NCBI GenBank assembly: GCA_036556965.1
Contig: DATBIO010000224.1
Location: 1-32,039, forward strand
Direction: 5' to 3'
Origin: DATBIO01 sp036556965
GTDB taxonomy: Bacteria; Acidobacteriota; Vicinamibacteria; Fen-336
Length of the DNA: 32,039 nucleotides
How positions within the stretch are numbered: position 1 is the stretch's first letter; the number at the start of each line of letters is the position of its first letter. Under the pieces are notes generated by a model. The model did no database searches and was not told the DNA's origin. It saw only the letters and a list, made by a program, of their open reading frames with translations. The position numbers and the translations under genes were made by a program. Shown here piece after piece: positions 1-8,020 of the stretch.

Positions 1-1002
1 CACCGCCAGGTGGTCCGCCACGATCTGGAGGCTGGCCGCGTCCTCCTCGTCGAAGGGGCTGGCGCTCTCCACGTTGAGCACGCCCAGCACCTCCTCCCCC
101 AGCACGATGGGCACCGCCAGCTCCGCGCGCACGGCCACCTCCTCGGTGGGGCGCACGTAGCGGGGATCGCGGGCCACGTCGTTCACGAGCAGGGTGCGGC
201 GCTCGCGCGCCGCCGCCCCCATGATCCCGCGGGCGATGGGCAGGCGGTCCTCGCCCGCGATGTGCTGCTTGTAGAGGCCGCCGCGCGCGCTCACCACCAG
301 CGTCTCCGGGTCGCGGGGGTCGATGAGGGGGATGTCCACGCTCGGGTAGCCGAGCAGCTCGTGCACGGTGTCCGCCGCCGTCTGCAGGAGGGCGGGGAGC
401 TCGAGCCCGGCCGTGATGATGCGGCCCATCCGCGCGATGAGGGCCAGGCGCTCCGTGCGCTGCTGCTCCCGCTCGTAGCGGCGCGCGTTCTCGATGGCGA
501 TGCCGGCGTGGCGGGCGAACAGGGTCAGCGTCTCCACGTCCTGCCCGTCGAAGCGCCGGGGCGGGCGGGCGCCCAGGCCGAAGAAGCCCACCAGCCGTCC
601 GTGCCAGAGGATGGGGACGCCCACCACCGCGTAGTGCCCCAGCTCGGGCCAGACCGGCCGCGCCAGCCGGTCGTAGCGCTCGAGGACGACGGGCCCCCCC
701 GTGCGCAGCACCTCCCCCCCCAGGCCCTCGCCCCGGCGCACGCGGTTCCCCGGCTCGCCGGCGGGCAGCCCGACCCCGGCCGTGGTCTCGATGACGTCCG
801 CCGCCTCGTCGTAGAGCCCGATGGAGCCGGCGTCCGCCTCCAGCAGCGCGCAGGCGTGGGCCACGATGCCGTCCAGGAGCGGGGCCAGGGCCAGCTCGCT
901 GCTGATGGACTCCACCACCTCGCGCAGGCTCTCGCGCTGGCGGAGCAGCCTCGGGGCGTCGGCGCGTTCGGGGGCGGGCACGGCGGTGGAAAAATTATGC
1001 AC
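1..1002 (-). CDS. GAF-domain signalling protein, C-terminus beyond window
   Basis: This is the first 334 codons of a minus-strand gene that runs off the left edge. The translation opens with a short arginine/glutamate-rich helix (residues about 15-30, RLLRQRESLREVVESISSEL). Two tandem GAF-like modules follow, at about residues 35-165 and 185-334. GAF hallmarks are visible: AGSIGLYDEAADVIE, VVGVPILWHGRLVGFFGLG, and in the second module ELAVPIVLGEEVLGVLNVES. A linker with IENARRYEREQQRTERLALI separates them, which is typical of sensor kinases and cyclase regulators. The output domain is not in the window, so histidine kinase, diguanylate cyclase and PP2C phosphatase all remain possible. The start is GTG at 1002, 16 bp after the methyltransferase stop; GTG at 981 is an alternative. 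No clear Shine-Dalgarno is seen, so translation probably depends on the upstream gene. Confidence 0.8.
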   Translation of the reverse strand, partial: MHNFSTAVPAPERADAPRLLRQRESLREVVESISSELALAPLLDGIVAHACALLEADAGSIGLYDEAADVIETTAGVGLPAGEPGNRVRRGEGLGGEVLRTGGPVVLERYDRLARPVWPELGHYAVVGVPILWHGRLVGFFGLGARPPRRFDGQDVETLTLFARHAGIAIENARRYEREQQRTERLALIARMGRIITAGLELPALLQTAADTVHELLGYPSVDIPLIDPRDPETLVVSARGGLYKQHIAGEDRLPIARGIMGAAARERRTLLVNDVARDPRYVRPTEEVAVRAELAVPIVLGEEVLGVLNVESASPFDEEDAASLQIVADHLAV

Positions 1003-1018
1003 CCGGGGGAAGGCGTCG

Positions 1019-1882
1019 TCAGCGCGGCCGGCGACCCCAGGCCGCCACCATGGTCGGGGCGTAGACCATGCGCCCGTTCGGCGTCCGCGCCATGCTGACG
1101 GCCACCGAGGCCTCCTCGCGGGAGAGCAGCCGGAGCGCCTCCATGCGCGGGCCGAGGTGCTCGATGACGAGCGCGAGCACCTCGGCGCCGGGCGTGCCGC
1201 AGCGCACGACGCCGACGGTGGCCTCCATCTCGACGTCCTCCGCCCCCGCGTCGTCGAGCGCCCCGGGCAGCTCGCGGCCGTACCAGGGGTTGGCCCCCGC
1301 CGCCTGGAAGGTCAGCCCGAGAGCCACCGCGGCCCGGTCCAGCGCCTCGCTGGGCGGATGGGCCACGCCCGCGGAGAAGCAGTCGAAGTCCTCGACCAGG
1401 ATGCACCCGCCCGGACGCAGGGCGCGCACCATCCGGCGCAGCACCTCCTGCCGGCGCGGCAGGTGCATGAGCAGGAGCCGGCAGCACACGAGGTCGTAGG
1501 CACCCTCCTCGATCGTGCCCGCTTCCGTGAGGTCGGCGCCGCGCACCTCCAGGTTGTCCCGCCGCAGCGCGTCCAGCCAGCGCGTGTCGCGGTCCACCGC
1601 CACCACGCGGCCGGTGGCCCCGACGCGCTCGCTGAGCCAGCACGCGACGGAACCGGTGCCGGCGCCCAGCTCGAGGCAGCGGTGACCTGGCCCCACCCCC
1701 AGCGCGGCGAGGTGGCGGAAGGTGGCGGCGTCGTAGAGGGAGCCCTGCGCCTCCTGGCGCTGCCTCTCCTTGGCCCAGGCGGGATCGAGCACGTAGGTGT
1801 CCTCGGCGCGACGGGGGGACGGCACGCCCTGGCCGCCCGGGGCCGGCCCCGGGGGGGCGGCCAGCGTGGGTATCTCTTCCAT
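1019..1882 (-). CDS. class I SAM-dependent methyltransferase
   Basis: The 287-residue protein has a Rossmann-type methyltransferase core. Motif I is CLELGAGTGSVACWL at about residues 69-83, an acidic post-I residue lies in VVAVDRD, a motif IV-like stretch is YDLVCCRLLLMHLP, and LRPGGCILVEDFDCF follows. The N-terminal 30 residues are low-complexity Pro/Gly. The substrate cannot be named; the arrangement is that of the Methyltransf_11/25 group acting on small molecules or lipids. The start is set at ATG 1882; an in-frame ATG at 1924 would add 14 residues, and neither has a good ribosome site. It lies 16 bp upstream of the GAF gene on the same strand, so the two are probably co-transcribed. Confidence 0.85.
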   Translation of the reverse strand: MEEIPTLAAPPGPAPGGQGVPSPRRAEDTYVLDPAWAKERQRQEAQGSLYDAATFRHLAALGVGPGHRCLELGAGTGSVACWLSERVGATGRVVAVDRDTRWLDALRRDNLEVRGADLTEAGTIEEGAYDLVCCRLLLMHLPRRQEVLRRMVRALRPGGCILVEDFDCFSAGVAHPPSEALDRAAVALGLTFQAAGANPWYGRELPGALDDAGAEDVEMEATVGVVRCGTPGAEVLALVIEHLGPRMEALRLLSREEASVAVSMARTPNGRMVYAPTMVAAWGRRPR

Positions 1883-2182
1883 CGCGGGAATGTGGGCCAG
1901 GGCGGCGCCGCGCGGCACCGCCATTGGTGTGCGGGCGGCCCTGTCGAAAGTGAGGCGGACTCCTGGAGGCTCCACCGGGCGTCGCCGCCGCTCCACTCTT
2001 GGCCGGCGGCGCCCTTCACCATCGTCAGGGGTACCCGGGGGCCCCGCGCGATGTCCTTCCCGCCGAGGACACGCACCAAAGTGAGGAGCCCCACCTGACC
2101 GATGTCGTGAAGGGCCCCTGACCCCCAGGGCTGGTGGGCCCCGCGGCCAGGGCGCACCTTGACCCGGGAGTAGGAGCCCTCC
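1883..2182. promoter_or_regulatory. divergent intergenic region
   Basis: About 300 bp separates the divergent methyltransferase and kinase genes and should hold promoters for both. I see no convincing sigma-70 pair. The 9-mer AAAGTGAGG occurs twice in the same orientation, at 1947-1955 and 2078-2086, which could be an operator half-site or chance. A Shine-Dalgarno-like TAGGAG at 2171-2176 serves the kinase start. No ORF here looks coding on either strand. Confidence 0.35.
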
Positions 2183-4906
2183 ATGCCCAACCCCGCCGCC
2201 GCCGCTTTCATCCTGACCTGCCCGCGCTGCGGGCGACGCTCCCAGCCCGACCACCGCCGCCCGAAGGCGCAGTACCGGTGCCCCGACGACGGGACCATCC
2301 TGGGACCCGGTACCCCGCGCGACGCGGCGTCCCCGCCGACCCTTCGCGCCGTGGCCCCTCCTCCGGCCGCCTCCGCCAAGTACGAGACGCGCGGCCTCCT
2401 GGGGCGGGGCGGCATGGCCCAGGTGCTGAAGGTCTACGACCGCGAGCTCCAACGCGAGGTGGCCATGAAGGTGCTGAGCCCGCAGGGCGGGCTCACCGAG
2501 GAGGCGCGCCGCCGCTTCGTGCACGAGGCGCAGGCCACGGGCCAGCTCCAGCACCCCAACGTCGTCCCCGTGCACGAGATCGGGCAGGACGCCCAGGGAC
2601 GGCCGTACTTCACGCTGAAGAGGGTGGACGGCGAGTCGTTGAAGACGGTGCTCACCGCCTGCGCCGAGGGAAGGCGCCTCCCCGACGGCACGCCGTACCG
2701 CGAGGCGTACTCGGGCACGCGCCTGCTCGAGATCCTCGTCTCCGTGTGCCAGGGGGTCGCCTACGCGCACAGCCGGGGCGTGCTGCACCGCGATCTCAAG
2801 CCCGACAACGTCATGCTCGGCCCGTTCGGCGAGGTGGTGGTGGTGGACTGGGGCCTGGCCAAGGTGATGGGGGCCGCGGACGCGGGCGTGGACGCCGGGC
2901 GCGTGGTCACCGACCGCGCCGCGGAGGCCGACGCCACGTCGCACGGGACCATCGCCGGCACCCCCGCCTACATGCCTCCGGAGCAGGCGGCGGGCAAGGT
3001 GGCGGAGCTGGACGAGCGCGCCGACGTCTACGCGCTGGGCGCCATCCTCTACGAGATGCTCGCCGGCCGCCCGCCGTACCGGGGGGACGGCGCGCTCGAC
3101 GTCGTGCGCCAGGTGGTGGCGGGGCCGCCCGCGCCCCCCGAGGGCGCGGGCACCGTGCCCGCCACGCGCGAGCTGCGGGGCGTCTGCCTCAAGGCCATGG
3201 CGCGCGCGCGCGAGCAGCGCTACGCGAGCGTGGCCGCCTTCCGCGAGGACGTGCGGGCGTGCCTGGAGAACCGTCCCGTGAGCGCGGCGCCCGACCTGCC
3301 CTGGCAGCGGGCCGCGCGCTGGGCGCGGCGCAACCGGCGGAACGTGGGGGTGGCCGCGGCCAGCGCGGCGGCGGTCACGCTCCTGGCGGGTGCCGGCCTG
3401 TGGACGCAGCGGCACCTCGCCCTGCGCGGCTTGATCGCCGACGCGAGCCAGGCGCTGCGCAAGGCGCAGGCGGCGCCGGCGCGCGCGCGCGACGGCGAGG
3501 CGCAGGCCGCGCAGCGGAGCCTGCTCTTCCAGGCCATCGACCCTCTAAGGCGCGCCCTCGAGCGCGCGCCGCGGAACCGCGCGGCGCGCGGCCTCCTCGC
3601 GGAGGCCAACATGGAGCTGTGGCGGCTGAGCCTGGCCGAGGGCAACGCCGGCCTCATGCGGACCGCGCGCGCCGAGGTGGAGCGCTACGCGCCGTCGCCC
3701 AGCCCCTACCGCGACGAGCTGGAGGGCAAGGGCAGCCTCGAGCTGGCGCTGAGCCCGCCCGAGACCCAGGCCTGGCTCTTCCGCTTCGAGACGCTCTCCG
3801 CGCGCACGGTCAGCGGGCGGCTGCTGCCTGCGCGCCTCGTGCCCGTGCCCTACGACCACGGGCACGGACGCGCCGACGCCGCCTTCCTGCAGCAGGAGGA
3901 GCGGCGGGACGAGCAGCCGCTGCCCCCGGGCGCGCGCTCCGTCTACCGGCTGGAGCCGACGGCGGCGTCGCACCTGGGGAGCGGGCGCATCCAGGTATCC
4001 GCCCTCGCTCCCGGGAGCTACCTCCTGCTCCTGCGCGGGCAGGGCGTGGAGACCCGCGTCCCCCTGGTCATGCCGCGGGGCGGCCGCGTCGTGCGCGCGG
4101 TGGCCGTCCCCCCTCCGGCCGCCGTGCCGGACGGGTTCGTGTTCGTGGCCGGGGGCGAGGCCGTGGTGGGCGGAGACACGGCGGGGGCGCCGCCGCCGCA
4201 CACGGTGCGCGTGGCCCCCGCGCTCCTCGCCCGCGCCGAGGTGAGCATGGGCGAGTACGCGGCGTTCCTCGCCGACCTCGTGCGCCTCGGCCGCCGCGAC
4301 GAGGCGCACGCGCGGCTGCCCCGCGACTTCGGCGTCGGGCTCCAGCGCGTGGTGCGCACGGCCGCCCTCACCTCCGCGGGCCGCCTCGTCCCGGAGGGTG
4401 CCGCGCCCGCGGCGGCGGAGGCCTACGCCGCCTCGCCCGCGCGCGGCGTCAGCCACGGCGACGCCACCGCCTACGTCCGCTGGCGCTCGGGCCGCGACGG
4501 CCTTCCCTACCGCCTGCCCCGCGAATGGGAATGGGAGGCCGGCTGCCGGGGAGCCGACGGGCGCCGCTACGCCTGGGGCGACCGCGCGGGCCCGGGCGCG
4601 GCGAGCCAGGGCTACGGGGGCGGCGCCGGCACCGGCTGGAGCTGGCGCGACCGCAAGGACGAGTCGCCGTGGGGCCTCCTGAACATGGCCGGCGGCGTCG
4701 GCGAGTGGACGTCTTCCCCGTACGACACGCAGGCCGTCCCCGGCCAGCCCGCCTACGGCCAGCTGGCCATCCGGGGCAACGCGTGGTCGCTGTCGCCGGT
4801 GGGGCTGGAGTGCGCGTTCCGCACCTCGGGGCGCCCGGACTACTTCCATCCGACCATCGGCTTCCGGCTGGCCCTCGACTATCCGCCCGGGGGCGCCGCG
4901 CGCTAG
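2183..4906 (+). CDS. Ser/Thr protein kinase fused to SUMF1/FGE-like domain, membrane-anchored
   Basis: The protein has 907 residues. An N-terminal zinc-ribbon-like stretch carries C13, C16 and C33 but lacks an obvious fourth cysteine. The kinase domain spans about residues 67-345: glycine loop GRGGMAQV (74-81), VAMK with Lys96, HRDLKPDN with Asp204, DWG in place of DFG (Asp222), GTPAYMPPEQ and ADVYALG. All catalytic residues are present. A single membrane helix lies at about 387-406. The last third (about 650-905) is a SUMF1/formylglycine-generating-enzyme-like fold, with EVSMGEYAAFL, LPREWEWEAGCRG, YAWGD, NMAGGVGEW and a GFRLA ending. The paired catalytic cysteines of true FGE are not seen, so this is probably a binding or structural version. 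The kinase is predicted cytoplasmic and the C-terminal part periplasmic. The start is ATG 2183 with TAGGAG six bases upstream. Confidence 0.92.
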   Translation: MPNPAAAAFILTCPRCGRRSQPDHRRPKAQYRCPDDGTILGPGTPRDAASPPTLRAVAPPPAASAKYETRGLLGRGGMAQVLKVYDRELQREVAMKVLSPQGGLTEEARRRFVHEAQATGQLQHPNVVPVHEIGQDAQGRPYFTLKRVDGESLKTVLTACAEGRRLPDGTPYREAYSGTRLLEILVSVCQGVAYAHSRGVLHRDLKPDNVMLGPFGEVVVVDWGLAKVMGAADAGVDAGRVVTDRAAEADATSHGTIAGTPAYMPPEQAAGKVAELDERADVYALGAILYEMLAGRPPYRGDGALDVVRQVVAGPPAPPEGAGTVPATRELRGVCLKAMARAREQRYASVAAFREDVRACLENRPVSAAPDLPWQRAARWARRNRRNVGVAAASAAAVTLLAGAGLWTQRHLALRGLIADASQALRKAQAAPARARDGEAQAAQRSLLFQAIDPLRRALERAPRNRAARGLLAEANMELWRLSLAEGNAGLMRTARAEVERYAPSPSPYRDELEGKGSLELALSPPETQAWLFRFETLSARTVSGRLLPARLVPVPYDHGHGRADAAFLQQEERRDEQPLPPGARSVYRLEPTAASHLGSGRIQVSALAPGSYLLLLRGQGVETRVPLVMPRGGRVVRAVAVPPPAAVPDGFVFVAGGEAVVGGDTAGAPPPHTVRVAPALLARAEVSMGEYAAFLADLVRLGRRDEAHARLPRDFGVGLQRVVRTAALTSAGRLVPEGAAPAAAEAYAASPARGVSHGDATAYVRWRSGRDGLPYRLPREWEWEAGCRGADGRRYAWGDRAGPGAASQGYGGGAGTGWSWRDRKDESPWGLLNMAGGVGEWTSSPYDTQAVPGQPAYGQLAIRGNAWSLSPVGLECAFRTSGRPDYFHPTIGFRLALDYPPGGAAR

Positions 4907-4952
4907 GATGGCGCCGCAGCCTCCGGGGGCCGCTGCATCGGGGAGGTCCTCC

Positions 4953-5411
4953 ATGACGCTCGGGCTCGCGGGGATGGCGCTGGTCCTGGCCCAGGCCGCG
5001 CCGGTGGACGTGGTGGCGCTGGCCGCGGAGGTGAAGGCGCGGGAGACCGCCTTCGCCCGGACCATGGCCGACCGGGACCTGGCCGCGTTCGGCTCCTTCC
5101 TTGCCGACGAGGCCATCTTCGTCGGCGCGGCGCCGCTGCGCGGAAAGCAGGCCGTCATCGCCGAGTGGAAGAAGTTCTACGAGGGCAGGAAGGCGCCGTT
5201 CTCCTGGCGGCCGGAGCTCGTGCAGGTCGTGGACTCGGGCACGCTCGCGCTGAGCACGGGGCCCGTCTTCGACCCCGAGGGGAACCGCGTGGGCACGTTC
5301 AACAGCGCGTGGCGGCGCGAGAAGGACGGCACCTGGAAGATCGTGCTCGACAACGGCTGCCCGCCCTGCGCGCCCTGCGGCGGCGTCCCCCCCGTCCCCA
5401 AGCCGGACTGA
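4953..5411 (+). CDS. secreted SnoaL/DUF4440-like protein
   Basis: This 152-residue protein starts with a likely signal peptide (MTLGLAGMALVLAQAAP). A small cone-shaped NTF2-like domain follows: KARETAFARTMADRDLAAF, FLADEAIFVG, GKQAVIAEWKKFYEG, then strands ending FNSAWRREKDGTWKIVLDNG. This order matches the DUF4440/SnoaL-like family, which includes isomerases, cyclases and many ligand-binding proteins of unknown role. A Cys-Pro tail (CPPCAPCGG) could form disulfides or bind metal. The start is ATG 4953 because GGGGAGG lies about six bases upstream; an in-frame ATG at 4908 has no ribosome site and would bury the signal peptide. The gene lies 46 bp after the kinase and 5 bp before the SGNH gene, so an operon is likely. 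Confidence 0.78.
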   Translation: MTLGLAGMALVLAQAAPVDVVALAAEVKARETAFARTMADRDLAAFGSFLADEAIFVGAAPLRGKQAVIAEWKKFYEGRKAPFSWRPELVQVVDSGTLALSTGPVFDPEGNRVGTFNSAWRREKDGTWKIVLDNGCPPCAPCGGVPPVPKPD

Positions 5412-5416
5412 CGCGC

Positions 5417-6154
5417 GTGCGCGCGCTCGGGCCCCTGGCCGCCGCGCTCGTGGCGGCGGCGGCGTGTGCGGCGGAGGTCCCTTCGCCCATGGAGGCATCG
5501 GCCGCCGCGGGCTCCGTCCTCTTCGTCGGCAACAGCCTCACCGCCGCCAACGAGCTGCACCACCGTTACGAGGAGGTCTCCGCGGCCGCGGGACGGCGCG
5601 TGCCGGCCGCCGCCGTGACCTCCGGCGGCTTCAGCCTCCTCGACCACTGGAACGACGGGCGAGCGCTGCGGGCCATCCGCCGCGGGGGCTGGTCGCTGGT
5701 CGTCCTCCAGCAAGGCCCCTCCACGCTGTCCGCCAGCCGCGAGGAGCTCACGCGCATGGCGCAGCGGTTCGGGGAGGAGATCCGCCGCGCCGGCGCGCGG
5801 CCCGCGCTGCTGATGGCCTGGCCGCTCCCGGGCCAGACCTTCGAGGCGGTCAGCGCGTCGTACCGCGCGGCGGCGGCGGCCACGGGCAGCCTGCTCATCC
5901 CCGCCGGCGACGCCTTCGCCGCCGCCCTGCGTCGGGAGGCAGGCCTCCCGCTCTTCGCGGCCGACCGCTTCCACCCCGCGCCGCTGGGCTCCTACCTCGC
6001 GGCCATGGCCGTCCAGTGCGCGCGGGAGCCCGGCGCCCGTCCCGTGCTGCCGCCGCAGGCGGAATCGCTCGGCGTGCGTCTCACCTCGTCACAGCAGCAG
6101 CTGCTGGGCGAGGCGGCCTGTCCCGATGCATCCCCGGCACGGGGAATGCATTGA
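5417..6154 (+). CDS. secreted SGNH/GDSL-type hydrolase
   Basis: The 245-residue product begins with a signal sequence (about residues 1-19), with a cysteine at 17 that could be lipidated, though the lipobox is atypical (AAAC). The mature part shows SGNH-superfamily landmarks: FVGNSLTAANELH, placing the nucleophile Ser in GNS (38-40); a central VVLQQGPS block; and DRFHPAPLGSYL near the C-terminus, supplying the Asp-x-x-His pair. The block III region is non-standard. Such proteins are esterases or acetyl-hydrolases; the substrate is unknown. The start is GTG 5417, 5 bp after the upstream stop and without a ribosome site, so coupling to the upstream gene is inferred. The last codons overlap an inverted repeat. 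Confidence 0.78.
   Translation: MRALGPLAAALVAAAACAAEVPSPMEASAAAGSVLFVGNSLTAANELHHRYEEVSAAAGRRVPAAAVTSGGFSLLDHWNDGRALRAIRRGGWSLVVLQQGPSTLSASREELTRMAQRFGEEIRRAGARPALLMAWPLPGQTFEAVSASYRAAAAATGSLLIPAGDAFAAALRREAGLPLFAADRFHPAPLGSYLAAMAVQCAREPGARPVLPPQAESLGVRLTSSQQQLLGEAACPDASPARGMH
6126..6151. repeat. imperfect inverted repeat around the SGNH stop
   Basis: ATGCATCCCCG (6126-6136) and CGGGGAATGCAT (6140-6151) pair with a single-base bulge around a three-base GCA loop. It is an unusually A/T-containing palindrome for this GC-rich window and ends one base before the SGNH stop codon. There is no downstream T-run, so it is not a standard intrinsic terminator. It could be a 3'-end stabilising hairpin or an operator. 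Confidence 0.5.
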
Positions 6155-6164
6155 CACCGTCTTC

Positions 6165-6329
6165 ATGAGCGACGAACGGGACGCGCCCAAGGACGTTCCC
6201 CTTCCCCCGGACCAGGCCCGCAAGCCGCCGGTCGAGATGCCCCCGGATCATCCCGGCATCCCGCCGGGCGACGAGGAGCCGCCCCCCGCCGGGGATCCCG
6301 CGCCCAACGAGCCGACGCGCCTGGTCTGA
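6165..6329 (+). CDS. small proline-rich acidic protein
   Basis: This is a 54-residue ORF rich in Pro, Asp and Glu (MSDERDAPKDVPLPPDQ, then PPGDEEPPPAGDPAP). It has no signal peptide or membrane segment and is probably disordered. The start ATG 6165 gives a typical MSDE beginning; an in-frame ATG at 6126 would overlap the SGNH gene. No clear Shine-Dalgarno is seen. It ends 3 bp before the convergent BrkB-like gene. No function is recognised, and it could be spurious because proline codons are easily produced by GC-rich DNA. Confidence 0.4.
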   Translation: MSDERDAPKDVPLPPDQARKPPVEMPPDHPGIPPGDEEPPPAGDPAPNEPTRLV

Positions 6330-6332
6330 GGG

Positions 6333-7223
6333 CTAGCGGCGCCCGGGCACCAAGCGGGCCACCGCGCGCCCCACGGACGCGGGCGGCCGCATGCGGGAGC
6401 CGTGGCGCACGGCGTAGGCCTGGGTGATCTCGGCCCCGAAGAAGAACACCTGGGCGGCGTAGTAGACCCAGGCCAGCAGCGCGAGCATGGCGCCCGCGGC
6501 GCCGTGGGCGGAAGCCAGCGCGCTGCGGCCGAGGTAGAGGCCGATGAGCCACTTCCCCAGCGTGAACAGCGCGGCGGTGGCCAGCGCCCCCACCCAGACG
6601 TCGCGCCAGGCCACCTCGGCGTCGGGAAGGAGCCTGAACATCAGCGCGAAGAGCAGGGCGATGACGCCCAGCGACAGCGCCGCGTTGACCGCCTCCAGGA
6701 GAGGCACGCCGGGCACGAGGGCGGACAGCCGGCCGCCGATGGCGGAGAGGGCGGCGCTGGCCACGAGCGAGACCAGGAGCAGGAACCCCACCACCAGGAC
6801 CATGGCGAACGACAGCAGGCGCTCGCGCACCATGGCCAGCAGCCCCGCGCGCGGGGGCGCCGGCACGTCCCACACCGTGTTGAGCGAGGCGCGCAGCTCG
6901 CCGAAGGCCCCGCTCGCGCCCAGGAGCAGGGTGGCGAAGCCCACGGCCAGGCCGAAGGCCCCCGAGGCGGGCCGCCGCGCGCCCTCGAGCATCTCCTGGA
7001 CCGCCTGCGCGCCCTTGGTCCCCACCAGGGCCTCGATCTCGCGCGCGACCTGGCCCTGCGCCGCCTCCGTGCCGAAGACGAGGCCGGCCACGGACACCGC
7101 GATCAGGATGCAGGGGGCCAGGGAGAAGGCCGTGTAGTAGGCGAGGGCGGCGCCCAGGCGCGGCGCGTCGTCCTGGCGCCAGCCCGCCCAGGCGTCCTTC
7201 AGGAGCGTGACCACGGCACCCAT
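6333..7223 (-). CDS. YihY/virulence factor BrkB family membrane protein
   Basis: This 296-residue polytopic inner-membrane protein starts MGAVVTLLKDAWAGWRQDD and continues with LGAALAYYTAFSLAPCILI, the family's signature first helix. About six hydrophobic segments follow, including FAMVLVVGFLLLVSLVASA, LGVIALLFALMFRLLPDA and AGAMLALLAWVYYAAQVFFF. The conserved YYAAQVFFFGAEITQAY near the C-terminus supports the assignment. Length and order fit the BrkB family, once called RNase BN in error; its function is unsettled. The start is ATG 7223. It diverges from the DEDDy exonuclease across a 57-bp gap, and converges on the small proline-rich ORF. Confidence 0.92.
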   Translation of the reverse strand: MGAVVTLLKDAWAGWRQDDAPRLGAALAYYTAFSLAPCILIAVSVAGLVFGTEAAQGQVAREIEALVGTKGAQAVQEMLEGARRPASGAFGLAVGFATLLLGASGAFGELRASLNTVWDVPAPPRAGLLAMVRERLLSFAMVLVVGFLLLVSLVASAALSAIGGRLSALVPGVPLLEAVNAALSLGVIALLFALMFRLLPDAEVAWRDVWVGALATAALFTLGKWLIGLYLGRSALASAHGAAGAMLALLAWVYYAAQVFFFGAEITQAYAVRHGSRMRPPASVGRAVARLVPGRR

Positions 7224-7267
7224 GGCCCATGGTGGCACGCGCTCCGGAGGGCGCGCGGGCGGGCGCT

Positions 7268-7273
7268 TATAAT
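7268..7273 (+). promoter_or_regulatory. -10 element TATAAT for a leaderless exonuclease mRNA
   Basis: A perfect TATAAT lies seven bases before the ATG at 7281. A transcription start at the usual distance would coincide with the A of the start codon, giving a leaderless mRNA, and no Shine-Dalgarno is present. No good -35 box is seen 16-18 bp upstream. Confidence 0.6.
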
Positions 7274-7280
7274 CCGCGCC

Positions 7281-7940
7281 ATGCCCAAGCCCGCGCCCGA
7301 CGCCACGCCCGAGATCGTGCGCGGCGACCTGAGCGAAGCCCTGCTCCAGCACTACCTGGCCCAGCCCGCGGTGGCCGTGGACACCGAGACCATGGGACTG
7401 GAGCTGCTGCGCGACCGCCTGTGCCTGGTCCAGCTCTGCGACCGCGGCGGCCGCGCCGCCATCGTGCAGGTCACGCGCGAGCAGCTCGCCGCCGAGCCCG
7501 CGCCCGCCCGCGCCCCGCGCCTCAAGGCCCTCATGGAGGCACCCTCGGTCCTGAAGGTGCTGCACTTCGCCCGCTTCGACGTGGCCGCCCTGCGCCGGTA
7601 CCTCGGCATCGCCATGGCGCCCCTCTACTGCACGCGCACGGCCAGCAAGCTGATCCGCACCTACACGGACCGCCACGGGCTCAAGGACAACCTGCTCGAG
7701 CTGCTCGACGTGGAGCTGGACAAGACCGTGCGCCACACCGACTGGTCGAGCCCCGACCTCACGCCCGAGCAGGTGCGCTACGCGATCTCCGACGTCACCC
7801 TGCTCATCCCGCTCATGGAGAAGCTCGACGCCATGCTGGCGCGGGAGGGCCGCCTGGAGCTCTCGCGCGAGTGCTTCCGCGTGATCCCCGTCTTCGCCCA
7901 GCTCGACCTGCTGGCCTACGTGGACCTCTTCGAGCACTGA
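7281..7940 (+). CDS. DEDDy 3'-5' exonuclease, ribonuclease D-like
   Basis: The 219-residue protein consists of the DnaQ-like 3'-5' exonuclease fold alone. Exo I is AVDTETMGLE (the D-x-E pair), Exo II is LHFARFDVAAL (catalytic Asp) and Exo III is YAISDVTLLIPL (the Y-x3-D of the DEDDy class). TRTASKLIRTYTDRHGLKDNL lies between motifs II and III, as in ribonuclease D. The HRDC domains of full-length RNase D are missing, so this is the short form found in many bacteria. A role in 3' trimming of structured RNA is inferred from the family. The start ATG 7281 is fixed by the TATAAT seven bases upstream. It is monocistronic and ends 64 bp before the convergent DHH gene. Confidence 0.9.
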   Translation: MPKPAPDATPEIVRGDLSEALLQHYLAQPAVAVDTETMGLELLRDRLCLVQLCDRGGRAAIVQVTREQLAAEPAPARAPRLKALMEAPSVLKVLHFARFDVAALRRYLGIAMAPLYCTRTASKLIRTYTDRHGLKDNLLELLDVELDKTVRHTDWSSPDLTPEQVRYAISDVTLLIPLMEKLDAMLAREGRLELSRECFRVIPVFAQLDLLAYVDLFEH

Positions 7941-7980
7941 GCGGGCGGCGGCCTCTCCCCGCCCGACCGCGCCGGGGGGC

Positions 7981-8020
7981 GCCTAGAGCAGCCCGGCGAT
8001 CAGCCTAGAGCAGCCCGGCG
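7981..8020. repeat. 22-bp tandem duplication across the DHH stop codon
   Basis: GCCTAGAGCAGCCCGGCG occurs at 7981-7998 and exactly again at 8003-8020, a period of 22 bp. On the minus strand each copy encodes Ala-Gly-Leu-Leu-stop or its out-of-frame equivalent. The second copy holds the real stop codon of the DHH phosphoesterase (8005-8007), and the first is a downstream relic. It looks like a recent slippage duplication. Confidence 0.8.

Noticed and set aside
1312..2415. Minus-strand ORF through the methyltransferase and the divergent intergenic region, containing HDIGQVG
   Set aside because: The HD-GYP-like string is isolated with no other HD motifs, and the reading frame is a shadow of the methyltransferase over much of its length.
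7233..7250. TGGCAC as a sigma-54 promoter half upstream of the exonuclease
   Set aside because: The required GC-containing -12 element is absent at the correct spacing.
7941..8004. Intrinsic terminator between the convergent exonuclease and DHH genes
   Set aside because: GC-rich stems are possible but no T-run follows on either strand.
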